From Blasia pusilla (lineage: Eukaryota > Marchantiophyta > Marchantiopsida > Blasiales), in NCBI GenBank assembly GCA_050084515.1, contig CM114271.1, positions 6,510,001 to 6,574,000 on the forward strand: a stretch of DNA of 64,000 nucleotides, in the 5' to 3' direction. A program made the position numbers and the translations under genes. The notes beneath the pieces were generated by a model, which saw only the letters and a list, made by a program, of their open reading frames with translations, was not told where the DNA came from and made no database searches. Shown here piece after piece: positions 12,484-25,280 of this stretch (positions are counted from its first letter, which is position 1; every line of letters starts with the position of its first letter).

Positions 12484-13563
12484 TTTGTCTCTCTCTCCTC
12501 AACCGCCCCCTACGCAACACCCCGACACCAATTTTCTCCTCCCCAACCTCCATACAACAATCTCCCCTCCCCTCCACCATCCACAAAAAAATCTAACTCG
12601 ATCACGCACTCCTCCAAATTCTCCGAACTAGATCCGATCGATTCCTAAGAGCTCCACAGTGCGCGAAAATTCTGTCACTCCTTTCTTACTCTGCGATTTG
12701 CACGCTACGAATTCTTCCTGCTCTCTCACGGATAAACCCTAAACCCCCTGACGCCCTGTCATCTCTTCAGACGTCAGACCTGACTCCTATCCACCCTGGC
12801 TTCTTCAGTAGCGTAGATCTGACACCTGGACGACAGTACTAATCCGTGTCCGCCGTCCGATAAAATCTCGCCATCAAGAAGATGCAGCTCCGCCCATTAT
12901 TTGACGCCTCCCCAACCAATGTGGAAAGCCTCACTACATTGACTACAACCGACAACCTCCAAAGACGCTGGAGATTACTGTTGAGCAGTTTTCCGCTATT
13001 ATCGAGAGACCTGCGCTCCCTACACTTGCCTACAGTGACGAGACAAAAAAGACGCCACGTCCCATTGTCAGGACTTCCCAATTTAGTAAAGTTTGTGCTG
13101 CCGCAGCTGCCCGGGCCCCGCGGTGATGGTCGTCGTGCCTGACGTCATCAAATCTGCCGACAGTGTCGACGTGTCGGGCAGTCGTGCCTTGGGGATCTGC
13201 ACGTGTGCTATTGGTATGACTTTCCTACATAGACTGACCTGAGTCACCTGACATATTCTACAGCCTATCAGGATCGGGCTCGTGCACCCTTCAGACCGGC
13301 TAATCCTATCGCACCACGCGGCCACTCAAGCGTGTCGATGTTGCTCCGTGGCCACCAAGGACCCCGTCCCGCTCCTTTCCCAGTCGCAATCGAGTTCGTT
13401 GCGTCCGCCCTAATAGTTGGAAGAATTTTGTTTCTTAGCTGTTATTTCCGATTTATGGGTTACGGAAATGGGTGATAATCAAATTGGAAAGACTTTCTAG
13501 TCGCGTGAAATCCGGTTCAGGTCCCATTAACCGGTGTACGTTCCATCAGTAATCGGGTCCTAA
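12484..13563. promoter_or_regulatory. Upstream region of the Integrator gene
   Basis: GC-richer non-coding DNA lies upstream of the minus-strand start at 12483. It contains a telo-box and a CCAAT sequence near 12915. Open frames on both strands at 12.84-13.33 kb show no recognisable protein and overlap each other, so I treat them as chance. No transcription start can be placed from sequence alone. Confidence 0.4.
12734..12742 (+). promoter_or_regulatory. Telo-box (AAACCCTAA)
   Basis: An exact AAACCCTAA lies about 250 bp upstream of the Integrator start codon. In plants this element recurs in promoters of housekeeping and translation-related genes and is bound by telomere-repeat-binding (Myb-type) factors. 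Its role here is inferred from position only. Confidence 0.5.
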
Positions 13564-13797
13564 GGGGCACAATTATATGGACACCCGCGGAGGTTGCGGC
13601 GACCCACTTTTTGCTCCCAAAAGGGTAATCCAACGATATACGGAGTAAAATCTTTTGGTCTCGGCTAAAAACTTCCGGTCCTCAATTAAATAAGGTCGCG
13701 AAGACGCTGGGCCAATTCTGCGCCCAAAAATTTTGGGCGTAGGAAAATCGACTACCCTCTATGGTCGCGGCGATCCTGCGCGCATGGAATCAAGCCC
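13564..13797 (-). mobile_element. MITE, PIF/Harbinger (Tourist)-like, copy 1
   Basis: A 234-bp non-coding element flanked by TAA at 13561-13563 and 13798-13800. Its ends are GGGGCACAATTATATGG and, on the other strand, GGGCTTGATTCCATGCGCGC. A central palindrome GCGCCCAAAAATTTTGGGCG lies near 13720-13739. It is the same family, in the opposite orientation, as the copy at 38944-39174. The 3-bp TAA duplication and the GGGC start fit PIF/Harbinger-derived MITEs. Confidence 0.75.
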
Positions 13798-13800
13798 TAA

Positions 13801-16768
13801 GGAGTAAGGACTGCAACGAATCACTGTTGTACCATAGAGCCTCCTATACGATGACGCCCTTACGTGTTGACGAGCGGTCACCAGCCTTAGGCAAAACGTC
13901 CCCGATTAGAGGTCCCGTGAGAAATTGTGACGAGTGGAGTCACATGTGGAAATCCAAAATTTCCGTTTCATAAGAAATGATGGTTTTTTTTTATGAAATA
14001 GTGGGTGGAAATTGGGAGAGGTTCAAAAATTATTATCTGCTTATATTGGTGTAGCATGTGCCTTCTAATGGATTAATTTTGATAAGTTGTGTTTCAAATA
14101 AAAAAATTTTAAAAACTATGTTACAAAAGTATTTTTTGGTTGCCCAGTTGTATGAAAAATGTTTTCTTGTTATCTACAGGTCGTGTCTCAATCAAACACG
14201 TGATTGAAAATAAATAAATAAAAGTATGAGCCCAGAGTAGCATAAATAAAGTATTGTTTAACCCTCTTATTCATTGGACTAGGGCTAATATTCATTTTCT
14301 CTTAAATTTCAAAACCAAAAAGAATTCTTTTGTAATATGAAAATATTTTCTTGTCGTCCAACATGAAATTGTTGTTAATTGAAATGTCATCCTCTCTTAA
14401 CAATATAACTAGATGGTGGGGAAGTCCAAAACACGGATGGCTAGAATTTCCACATCCTTTGGAGGATTGGAATAAAAATGGAAAGGAACAAAATTTTGAT
14501 TAGATGGGAGTATTCTCAAAAGTGGGGAAAAAATGATCCAAGGCAACATCCAATCGTCTACTATAACAAAAACTAGTATTTATGTGTGTGCACATGCATC
14601 CTCCTCATAAGGATCCAAAGGAGTTATCTTTGTCTTTGTATATGGAAAAGGATTCCTCCAACTCGATGCTCCCCTCCTCTCTTCCCCTTTTATGTATTTT
14701 TTATCCCTCTAGAAAGAATATGGATAGAGATAGAAGGATGAAGATGGACTCTCTCCTCGTCTGTACTCTTTGTCACTCCACATAAGGATGGAGAGGATCC
14801 ATCCCTCCAAGTTTTAGAGGAATGGAGAGAGTTGGAAGAAATTCGATTTGTTCATCTTCCCCAACCATCTCCTATTTCATTTATCTCATTTCCTCTCCCC
14901 TATTTAAAATTTATTACGACCCCTACTTATAGCCCCTATTTCGTGTCTTGGATCACCGTTTCACCACGTCTTCCCGACTTCAGAGGCGATGCAAGATGTC
15001 CACCTACCATAATGAGGGTCGTGTCGTCCTTACAACCAATAGAAGTATAGAGGTAACTCAAGAGGTCAGTTCGCCGCCAGTCGGTGAGTGTCACGACTCT
15101 TGCGCGATGTAACTCGACGTCAGGTTTTGGCGACCCGATTTCAAAAGATCGCATGCACTCCATTACACGCACTTCTAATCAGGGGATAGCTGATAAGGAT
15201 GCATACTCGTCTCTTTCTATTTTGATCAAATTTACTCATGCCATGTCAGTAGATGAAGGAATCAATCGGTTCTCTACAAATGAACGCAACACTATACCAG
15301 CTTTGCTCGTGTATAGGGCATTGCATAGCGTCGGTTGAAGGTCGGCAGCTAGTGTAATCTGTAACCTACCTTGTCACACATTTCGATTCGCATTAGTGAC
15401 ATGCGATCACCTCTGTCTCCATTCTTAGTAAGAATTGGTGTGAATTACAGGGATCAGACAGTGTATGAATTGTCTATTTCTGGAAACGATTGTGTCTATT
15501 AGGTTTCCAGCTGCAAATTTTGCATGAATGGCGATGGTAGACCTGTCTGAAAGCTAGGTGCGATGTAGTTCATAGCATCCTGAATTCAATTCCTTGCTTG
15601 CTACAATCACGGGGACTATTACATACAAGATCTTTGTTTCTCTGTGCTCGCACGACTATACTCTTTTATCCAATGTCTTGCTTCTTTGCTCTAGCTAGTT
15701 GCGGTTGGTTTGACACTCAAAATCTGAGTGCAATTTCCCTTGCTCTATCCCAGAGTATGGTGACAGCACCTAAAGCATATTTTAAGGCTGTACTAGTGCG
15801 CCTCCATCAAACTGGAGGCCCATGATCATGAGCTTTTATTGCAGGGCATAGCCACATACAGAAGGAATGATTGCTTTCCTATCTCTACTGATCGGTGTCG
15901 ACCGTATATGTATGTCATTTTCATAGGGTGTCTCTTGGCCCCTACTGTTAAATCGACAGCTGCTCCACTGTGCTCTCTTGCTGTGCATTCTTTGTTTGTT
16001 GTTATGCACTCCAATGGATATCGTTGGATCCTAGGTTTTCACAGGGAAGACAGGAGCAGCCAGCGATCTCACCTGCTGCAAATTGAGGTCCTACTGTTGC
16101 ACTGCTCACTCATACAATCTACCATACTATGAGTACATGACTATTTTCTTGCAAGAATATCATAGGTTCGCTAACTGACTTTATAGTCTGTTAACCCATT
16201 TCATCAGGATTTCTCTCACCGGTCGCTACATCTGCTAAGTTGTCATTCTCATTTCTCAAGCTCTAGCACACTACACGAATAGTGGTAATTCCTCTTGCTT
16301 CACAGCCCGCGTAACCCACTATCTAAGATTTCTTTGAATGGCACCGAAGGTTTGTGTCCAATCATTTTTGGACCACAAACACGCTCCGTGAATGTCTGGT
16401 GTGTGTATGTAGCCCAACTGACCAGGATTGCTCATATTTTTATTCTAAATTTAGGTATATATTTCACAACTTACACTGATGCATTTATCGACATACATGC
16501 TCACTACCAAATTATTCTTTTTTCCTATGCTTTGCCGTTGCTATTCATAATCCGTCTATAGTTCACACCTGATAACTAAACCTACCAGCAGCTTTTGTCT
16601 ATAGCTCTTCTCTGCTATCCATACTCAGATGCGGCCATGACATGACTGCCATTCCTGTACTTAAAAAATATCGAGTTGAAGCCTATTCAAAAATCAGTAT
16701 GGCAACAAAGTGATTGAGACGTCCACCTACAGGAATCCGGTTATACTCAGCCGCTACTCATCGCTCAT
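13801..16768. other. Intergenic DNA without recognisable genes
   Basis: AT-rich sequence with short open frames in all phases. The only stretch that looks possibly coding is the minus strand at 15172-14936 (78 codons, ending in a SGRRGETVIQDTK segment), which I cannot assign. No RNA gene or transposon terminus was recognised. Confidence 0.45.
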
Positions 16769-16773
16769 ATAAA

Positions 16774-17528
16774 CGTTGAAATCAAAATTCTACTTCCTCT
16801 CAGATCTTACTTTTAAAACTTTAAAGGATAGAAAGATAGTAGATCTCGACAGGATCCTCCACTGAACCATGTATATGAGGATAATCATTTACAAACCTAA
16901 AAGAGCAAATATGAAATGGATTCCATGTAGAACTGGTCTACAACTTCAATTGAGAATTGGGTGTTTGAAAAGCAACACCTTACTAGAATACACAAGTCCT
17001 AAAGAGAGGTGGTTGAAACCAAGATGCATGAATTTGTGCTAGATTGGTTCTTGGAGCATTCTCCACACCAATGCACATTCCTTCTTAGTTGATCAAGGCA
17101 CCATCAGAGGCTCAGGTATGTAGGAGCTAATCTCAAAACCCACAGCCTTGGAGGGCAAGAGTAGAAGTGAATCAAAGAAGAAGGGAAGAGAGGGGGAGTT
17201 ATATAGTTTCCTAGAAGAGACCAGCAGAAGGGACCACTACATGGTAAGGCAAGGTGGAAGGGCCAGCACAACAGGAGCAGGCCAACACACCACGAACAGA
17301 CCAACATATTATGAGCAGGACATCACAACATGCCAACACAGTAAGGTTAGGCCAGCACACCATGTGCACAATTAAACATAACCAAAACTCACAAGAATAG
17401 TTAAAGAGGTAACTAGTAAACTCACTGAGACTTGTAACTATGATAAACAACTAACCATAGTTTGCACAACTAACCATAGTTCAAAAACTAGAAGAAAACA
17501 TCAGAAAATTTTATGTGAAATCCTAACA
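16774..17528 (-). mobile_element. Solo LTR, copia-like, minus orientation
   Basis: On the minus strand it starts TGTTAGGATTTCACATAAAA and ends GATTTCAACG, flanked by a perfect 5-bp duplication (ATAAA at 16769-16773 and 17529-17533). It is a diverged inverted copy of 19215-19937. The sequence carries no coding domain. A run of short GCCAACACA-type repeats at about 17260-17365 explains part of the length difference from the other copy. The TGTTA start is typical of Ty1/copia LTRs. With its own target duplication, it is best read as a solo LTR left by LTR-LTR recombination. Confidence 0.78.
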
Positions 17529-17533
17529 ATAAA

Positions 17534-19209
17534 CTCACTACATCTAGTTTACCATACATACTTGTCGATCAGAGTTTCGAACTTCATGTTCGAACAAAGC
17601 ACCACTGCACATCCACTAGTTTCACTCAGCTTTAGGATGGTTGGCTATCATCTTGCAAATGATCGGAAACTTCATCGAGGAACCATCCATTGATCTATCT
17701 AGCCCCGCCGTGTTATAGTAAATCTTCATATCATACAACCGGCACTAATCCATCTTGTTTTGTGTGCATTTCAGTTGGTAGAGGTCATGGTTCGATAATT
17801 GACAAGCTCGAGGATCATGAGTTTACAAGACCAACTAAGAAAACACACTCAGCCTGATCCTAACTTTTTGATATAGCCAAAGCAGCTGAGACAAATCACC
17901 AAGATCGACTGCCTGCAAAGTGCGTGCCTTAAGACATTTAGATTAAAATTCAACTGCACTCATTAACTTGTCTGTGTAATCAAGTCATTTCCATATGCAA
18001 CATATGCCACACTCCTATGTATGTAGCATAATTGAATCAGCCGCCAGAATACTCTCACCATGATTAAATCTCTGAACAAGCCTTAACGAATTTCAAACTT
18101 GGTAATAAGCTAGACACATCCCCTCGTGTTTGTAACCGAGATGATTTTCATATGGGGTAACTTCCACATTCCTGCCTAATTCATATAACAAGATCAGTTG
18201 AGGATCAGCCCCCAATGTCATGTCATTGTACAGGCCTTGATAGCATTTAAAGTGGTGTTCAATTGCACTCATTACCTCAAGACAATGAACCATGACTTTG
18301 AGAATTATCGACAACTTCATCCATGAAGCATCTTTCGATCTATCCATCTACGACACCTAATAGTAAATCTTGATATCACACATCCGAAAGTGATCCAACT
18401 TGTTGTTTACGGGCTTTAGTTGCTAGTTTTTACCTTCGGCGCTTAACATGATTGGGGATAAGAAGGCTTGGAGATCAAGAGTTCACAACACCAACTGAGA
18501 AACACATGCAACCCGATCCTACCTACTTGATATAGCGAAACCACTTGAGATTGTGTGCTTGGGCAGTGCCCCAAGACATGTAGATTCAAATTCAGTTGGA
18601 CCCATTAACTCGTCTGTGCAACCGGTAGTGATTGTTCTTGTTGTTTATGCACTTCAGTTGATAGTGTTTACCCTCCGGTGCTTGACAAGATTTGGGATCA
18701 TAAGTCCATAGAACCAGTTGAGAAAATACAATCATCCACATCCTGCCTACTCACTTAACAAGATCAGCTAAACCAAGTTATGGATCATGTGCCTATGGAG
18801 GCCCTAACGACATTTAAGCTCAAAGTCCAACCGGGCTCATTACCTCGTCGTTGTAATTGAAATCATTTCCATACACAGCAAGTGCCCCAGCCCTGCTCAG
18901 CTATCATAACACAACCAAGCTGCGAGAGTACAGTCACCATAATTCTGCACTTGCACATGTCTTAACGTAATTTATGCTTAGTAATCAATTGAGCACATCA
19001 CATCATCTCTGTAACCCAGCTCATTTGCATATGAGGTAATTGTATCATCCCTACTTAATTGACATAACAAAACAGTGAGTGACGTCTTATTCCCCTACAG
19101 AACCTCACGACATTTAAGTCGGTGTTGATTGGAGCTCATCAACCCGTGTTAGTAATTCAGCTCACACCTCAGTTTGCCTCTCATTTGTCCTTGGTACCTT
19201 TCCGATCAT
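17534..19209. repeat. Diverged tandem repeats between two solo LTRs
   Basis: Several phrases recur with substitutions at intervals of a few hundred bases. One family is a CTTGTT...GTGCATTTCAGTTG...GTTTACC segment (near 17755, 18400, 18640). Another is a CATTACCTCGTC...TGTAATT...TCATTTCCATA segment (near 17965, 18270, 18600, 18840, 19000). A third is an ACCAACTGAGAAAACACA-type segment (near 17838, 18490, 18720). This indicates at least three to five old, degraded copies of a larger unit. No protein is recognisable. Confidence 0.55.
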
Positions 19210-19214
19210 ATATG

Positions 19215-19937
19215 TGTTAGGATTTCACATAAAATTGTCTATTGTTTTCTTCCAGTTTTTGAACTATGGTTAGTTCTGCAAACTATGGTTGGAAGTTTAT
19301 CATAGTTACAAGTCTCAATTAGTTTACTAGTTACCTCTTTTAACTATTCTTATGAGTTTTGGTTATGTTTAATTGTGCACATGGTGTGATGGCCTCCCCC
19401 CCTGTGGTCTTTGGCCTATTCTCGGTGTGATGGCTCGCTCATCATCTTTGGCCCTTCCACCTTGCCCATGCAGTGGTCCCTTTTGCTGGTCTTTTCTAGG
19501 AAACTATATAACTCCCCCTCTCTTCCCTTCTTCTTTGATTCACTTCTACTCCTGCCCTCTAAGGCTGTGGGTTTTGAGATTAGCTCCTACAAACCTGAAC
19601 CTCTGATGGTGTCTTGATCAACTAAGAAGGAATGTGCATTGGTGTGGAGAATGCTCCAAGTACCAATCTAGCACAAACTCCTACATCTTGGTTTCAACCA
19701 CCTCTCTTTAGGACTTGTGTATTCTAATAAGGTGTTGCTTTTCAAGCACCCTGTTCTCAATAGAAGTTGTAGACCAGTTCTACATGCAATCCACTTCAAT
19801 TTTGCTCTTTTCAGGTTTGTAAGTGATTACCCTCATGTACATGGTTCAGTGGAAGATCCTGTCGGGATCTACTCTCTTTCTATCATTTTAAGGTTTTAAA
19901 AGTAGATTTGAGAGGAAGTAGAATTCTGATTTCAAAA
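19215..19937 (+). mobile_element. Solo LTR, copia-like, plus orientation
   Basis: Starts TGTTAGGATTTCACATAAAA, ends GATTTCAAAA, and is flanked by a perfect 5-bp duplication ATATG (19210-19214 and 19938-19942). It is the same family as 16774-17528 in the opposite orientation. The expected terminal ACA is mutated in both copies (AAA here, ACG there). There is no internal coding domain. The independent target duplication means a separate insertion rather than one arm of an inverted duplication. Confidence 0.78.
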
Positions 19938-20712
19938 ATATGCTATGACAAGGATACATCTCCCCAAACATGTCCAAATTGTTCAACAAAGGTCTCGGCT
20001 AATATCTTGCAGAGTTTGAGCAAGAACTCGGACAACAAAGAGAAATAAGCTGCTACAAAGATCTGTCAACAAAGTGTGGTCTTTTATCTCTTCAATTCGA
20101 CAATCGTGGGTCCGCCAATGCTCTAATCCTATAAAGTAGATGGTGTGTCGTGGTTACTGCGGTGCAGTATCATAAAACAATGGCCAGTTACGTTTACAGT
20201 ATGTTCTCGGCTACCCGCCTTATGGACTCTGTAATGGATATATGCTATAGTATATGGTAGGTTCACCTGGAACTTTCTAGGTTTGTTGTCAATGCTCATC
20301 CACTACCAACGAGACGTCCATTGCTGCAAACACTTGCTCTAATGTCTATATGATACATGATTATATCAGAGATGTATTTGCACTAAACACGTTGTATCTA
20401 CAACTTTTATCCCTCGTGGACACAAGGATTGGCATAGAGACAAGATATAATGGTTTTCACCGTGGGTTTTTCCAGATCACCGCCCTCATTGAATGTCCTC
20501 TTGTTGGCTGGAATATGCCTCAGCCCACCACAGTCGACGCTCATCATATATCCAGGCAGATTAGCAAGGTTCTTTTAGTCAGCCTTCATGTGAATGAACT
20601 ATATTCACAATACATACCAGTGATAGAACTTCTTGAAACTACATGTGGTCTTGTTGTCTTGCCATCTTATTGTGTAGATAATATTGTAAAAGCGTGTCAA
20701 GAAAAGGGTTAG

Positions 20713-21692
20713 TTGACACATAGCATGGCAGCCGACCCATATAACGCAAAGTTAGATGTTCTCCAGGACATCCAATACTCTCTCCTAGTAAGAAAGAGGC
20801 CTTCCTATGACAATTTCCACAATGGAAACATTTTTCTCAGAGAGGCAGCCCATTGCAAGGAACATTTCTTCAATGACAATAACGATATTTCACTAGATAG
20901 TAGACTAACTATTGAAACTAGTATTTTTCCATTTTTATTCCCTTACCTACGAGGATATTTCACTAGAAAAACAACGTTTGCTGAGTATATATGTGCCCGA
21001 ATACAACAACTATTTATAGTTTTCACTCTTTATAAGCCATATATTCTTGTTATGCACCAATTAAGACAAGCTATTGCACTGGCTGCCTCTAGCTGTGTGT
21101 GCATATTGAGCAGAGAGCTAGACCTACTTAAAAAAAACATCTTGACTTGGCCAAAGAGCAATTGTATACTCGTCTATCCAAATATAGTTTCACCTCACAA
21201 ATTCCAGGAAGTCCTTCTTGGCAGAGGCGACACCTTCATGACCTTAAGGCAATGGTAAAAAAATGGGGGATGCTCAATTTTTTCCTTACCCTTACTTCAG
21301 ATGAAGTATCCAACAATAGATGGCCAAAAATTGATGATATAGAGTCCATTGCTAAAAAAATTAATCCTACCTTTACATGGAGAGATGCTCATATGGAATA
21401 TGCTGTTCTATTTCATACTCGTCTTAAGATATTTCTTCGTTACTATATTCTTGATGGGCCTCAAATTCTTGGTCGTGTCCAAAACTATCTTATAAGGTAC
21501 GAGCTTCAGAATAGAGGTAGCATTCACGCCCACATTATTTTGTGGGTCCATACCGCAGATGTAGATCAAACCACAAATGAAATCTCTTCTTATATTCCTT
21601 CAGTACATTCTATAACTCCACCTAATCAAGTTCGTTCTAATGAACTATCAATCCTCCACCACTATGTTGAAACCAAACAGATTCACAAGTGA
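20713..21692 (+). pseudogene. Helitron Rep (HUH nuclease) region
   Basis: The frame at 20713-21258 contains an IFPFLFPYLRGYF segment followed by LFTLYKPYILVMHQLRQ-like sequence and ILSRELDLLKKN, the Helitron-like N-terminal domain. After a frame change, 21147-21692 continues with GSPSWQRRHLHDLKAMV, KKWGMLNFFLTLTSDEVS and then YELQNRGSIHAHIILWV. The HAH of the last string is the HUH metal-binding motif that precedes the catalytic tyrosines. The expected Tyr pair further downstream was not clearly seen. The two frames overlap by about 110 bases, meaning at least one frameshift, so the gene is dead. Confidence 0.83.
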
Positions 21693-22338
21693 CGGGTATC
21701 AACATCATTGGAAGGACGGCAAACCACCCACCCTATTGCCCGATTAGATTTCCTTTCTTACATACCTATCATCTAAATGCATGTAGACCCAATTACCTTG
21801 AGATGGAACTATTACAGATCTGGACACCATCACATAAACGTTATACCCTACCATCCCACTGTTCTTTTACTTTGGAGAGCCCATATGAACCTATAGCGTG
21901 TAACAAACGTCCAATGGTCTCTTTACTTTCTGAAGTATGCACTCAAATTTGTTTGAATGTAACTACATGTGCAAGACAACTTGGACTCGATGGCCTAGAT
22001 GAGGTGAGACTCAAACTCGTGTCGGGATTAATATTAAACAAGTCGGTATCCTCAATTGAAGTTTCCTTAACAGTTGTGAAAATACCTATAATACAAAGGT
22101 CTCAGGGTGTCACTTATATTGATTCTATTCCACCATGTCGTCAAACAGCACTTTACAAAAACTTGACGATTCTCTGTATCCACCCGCCATATTGTATTGT
22201 CATTGATGGGAGTGTCTTTCTTAGCTAACCTTCATTTAGTTCTGGATAACACACGAGGAACTTAGGGTTGAATAAAAAATTGGTAACAACATTATTGCCG
22301 CAAACTATGTTGGCAACTTTGTGTACTATTAGCGGCTA

Positions 22339-23240
22339 GTGACCTTTAATCCTTTTTCAGGAAAGTTAATAATCGTTGTTGGTGATCTCTGTCAAGTGCC
22401 ACCAATGTGCCGTCATAACTCTGCCAGCTTTTGCATGTTATGTCATATTTCATCATCTCCATTCTTTCCTACACTCCCCAAGTACAACCTCACTATAGGG
22501 TTGAGACACAACTCTGATCCCCCATTTATGCATTTCCTCTGTAATGTCAGAGCAACTCTACCTACCCAAACTGATGTAGATCAATGTCTTGGCAATTGTT
22601 TTGTTGATGGAAACTCTACTACTGACTTCCTCGATGAACATAGACAAAAAATCTATTCTCACCGCTGCAACGTACAACTTTTCAATCTCATTGCAATTAG
22701 AAGATTATTTGGTGATGCTGACATGATTCCTGTCACAGTCATATCAAATGCACCTGCAGATCCACAATTTTAGAAATGGATTCATGGTCAAGAATTCCAT
22801 CAGCTCTAGTTTATTGCAATCAAATGCAAGGTCATGCTCACTAGCAATATCGACATATCCATACAGGCAGTCAATGGGGCATTTGCGTCTGTTGTAAACT
22901 GTGTATTTGTTTCCAATCAAATGAAAATAATAATTGCAAGGTTGCAGTCCAACAGCAGAGTTATCCCCATATCAAGAATGAACTTCTCTACTCTCTGACA
23001 TGGGCCCGACCAAAAATATAAAAAAACTTTCCCCCTCATTCTTACTTATGCAATGACGGCTCACAAAAGTCAAGGCATGAAAATAGATAGAAAATGCCTT
23101 CTTGTTATAAAAACAATATTTGTTCCTCGTCTTGTTTAAGTAATGCTCTCTAGGGTGAAGCCAAGGAAGAACCTACGAATCCTTGGATCAATTTTCCCAT
23201 TGGACTTACGTGTTTTTGGCCAGAGGAATATAGATATAAC
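22339..23240 (+). pseudogene. Helitron Pif1-like helicase remnants
   Basis: The frame 22339-22773 begins with GKLIIVVGDLCQVPP, a Walker B-like motif (consensus GDFxQLPP), and continues with RHNSDPPFMHFLCNVR, typical of the Helitron helicase. After stops, 23035-23215 encodes LTYAMTAHKSQGMKID and then VMLSRVKPRKNLRILG. These are the C-terminal helicase motifs (TxHKSQG, and a VxxSRV motif that contacts nucleic acid). The Walker A segment is not visible, so the 5' part is lost or heavily mutated. Confidence 0.8.
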
Positions 23241-23265
23241 CTAGTTGTTATTGCTCACAATATGA

Positions 23266-25280
23266 TTGGTTTTAGCATGGCAAGCAGCGATAGCTCTGCA
23301 AAGGGTCGGGGAAGGAGACAACCCATTCCTACTGTTCTTAGTCATGTTGCAAAAAAAAACAGTTGTACCAGCTACACAGCGAGGTGGAACAATTTTCTTA
23401 AGTGACGGCAAGTCCGATGAAAAGTACAAAGCTACTCAAGCTCCGCTGCGACAACAACCTGATCAACACGCGCAAAACACCAATCAGGTTTGTGTAAACT
23501 CATTACCTGTCAATAGCGTAAGTCTTCAAATGACTATCACTAACTTAACTCAATCAGCTACCAAGATTGTACGTTGCCAAGATGATACTCAATGACATGC
23601 CTGAACTTCCACACGACAATCCCCCTCAGATTGTTCCCTCCGACAGATACCTAATTAAAGTATGCCAACAGCCACCTGCAACAGGTCAGCGGTGCATACT
23701 ACTTATGTTATGTTTATATGCGACATTACATTTGTGTTTCAGTATAACTTATAACTCTTATCCTATTCTGTGTTCAGGAATCCAGAAAGAGATTATGACT
23801 TTGAAGAGAGTTCCATTTGATGAATCTACCCTTTCAAGATAGCAAGCATCTGCCCACCATGTTAGGCTCACAAGTGGCATAAAGCCAGATCAGTTCCAAG
23901 GAGTGAGGCTTATCATGAAGCTTCCCATTAAACTCCTTGTGGACCTCTCATCCGCTAAGGCTACGCACTTGTTGTCGAAACTTCGAGATGCACGAGAAGA
24001 TGGAGAACTCTCTATTACTCCTACTAGTGATCAACATAGAAATGTCGTGGGCCAATTCTTAAACACATCTAGCAGTTTATACATGGTTGGCGCTACTGCA
24101 ACTCATGCATCGTCTGTGAACTTACAAGCCCCTAGTACCTCTTATGAGGAACCACTTGTGCCCGAATCAACAAACAAGAGAAAGTGTACATGATGCTTGT
24201 ACTTAGGTCTATTGTTTGCCCTCAACATGTTACTTTCCTAAACATTTCTTTCAAAACCTCTTTTTAACTAATTTTCTTGGTTGTGAACATGCAGGCCCAA
24301 CATCAACTAACATCCTCGATGTCTTGAACTACCCGCTTCTCTAATGTTGTCTAAGTAGTAGAATTTTCTGCGTGGGTGTTCACCTATCATTTAACTAACC
24401 GTTATAGCTATGTTTCATCCCCACTAGTATAGTTACTATCTGTTCACGGTTTCCACCTACAGTAGTGGGTTAGCACTACCTTCTTCACAGTCTTTCCAAA
24501 TATCTCGCAGTACTTCCGAAGTTTGCTTCGTCTCTGTATAACCTTCCTTTTTTTGGACATTACTTAACATCTTCCACCTGTTTCATTCAATATCTATTTC
24601 AATCTATCTGCTACAAATTTTCTCGACTATTTACTGTTGGTTTACATGTGAATCATATCAATGCTTGATATTTCAACTGAAATATGTCTTACACTTGTTT
24701 TACACTTGTTTCAATGTTATGAATTTTCTCTTTTACAACAATGATTATGCGTATTGGTTTTCATGGTGTAGTCTATTATTGAACTTATGAATTTGCACTC
24801 TGATTACGATCATCATTACTTGGTTATCTCTGAACACCCTATTGTTTTCACTTGTTGTTCATTCTTCACCTCTACTTATACATATGTTTGCTCTTGTTTA
24901 TTTAGTCCTTCTCCATGCTTACGTTATTCTAAAGCTGCCTTTCAATTCCTCTTCTTTTATGTTGCAGAAAAATAAGTAGGTTTGTTCTACAGCGAGTGAC
25001 CATAACTCACCTGCCAACAACATGCTCAAGAGTTCTACTGCCAGGTTCAAGAAACAACTATATGTACATCATGATGTCGATCACCAGACACTTAACAAAG
25101 GAGCTGGATCGTTGAAAATGGTTCCATTGTCTATGTTCAATGCATCAATGAAGAACATTGAAATTTTGCAAGAGCAATTCTCCAAAACGGATATTAGGAA
25201 TAAGACTCTTCATCAGGTCTTACGTTACATAAGTGAAGATCAGGGTCCTAACCTCGCCACTATCCTTATTTTATAGGGAA
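23266..25280 (+). other. Unrecognised open frames downstream of the helicase
   Basis: Frames at 23266-23595, 23567-23842, 23903-24193 and 25022-25276 look mildly protein-like (for example IMKLPIKLLVDLSSAKATHLL) but match nothing I recognise. Their position suggests accessory Helitron cargo or a degraded RPA-like region. That is inference only. The DNA between them (24.2-25.0 kb) is pyrimidine-rich and empty. Confidence 0.3.

Larger units (their letters stand above)
20350..25280 (+). mobile_element. Decayed autonomous Helitron (Rep-helicase element)
   Basis: Consecutive plus-strand fragments show Helitron proteins in order: an N-terminal Helitron-like domain, an HUH replication initiator and a SF1/Pif1-like helicase. 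Multiple frameshifts and stops separate them. Helitrons move by rolling-circle replication and leave no target duplication. I could not locate the 5' TC or the 3' hairpin-CTRR terminus, so the limits given are those of the coding remnants and the adjoining open frames. Confidence 0.82.

Noticed and set aside
12840-13330. Overlapping open frames on both strands upstream of the Integrator gene
   Set aside because: They conflict with each other, show no recognisable domain, and GC-rich promoter DNA easily gives chance frames.
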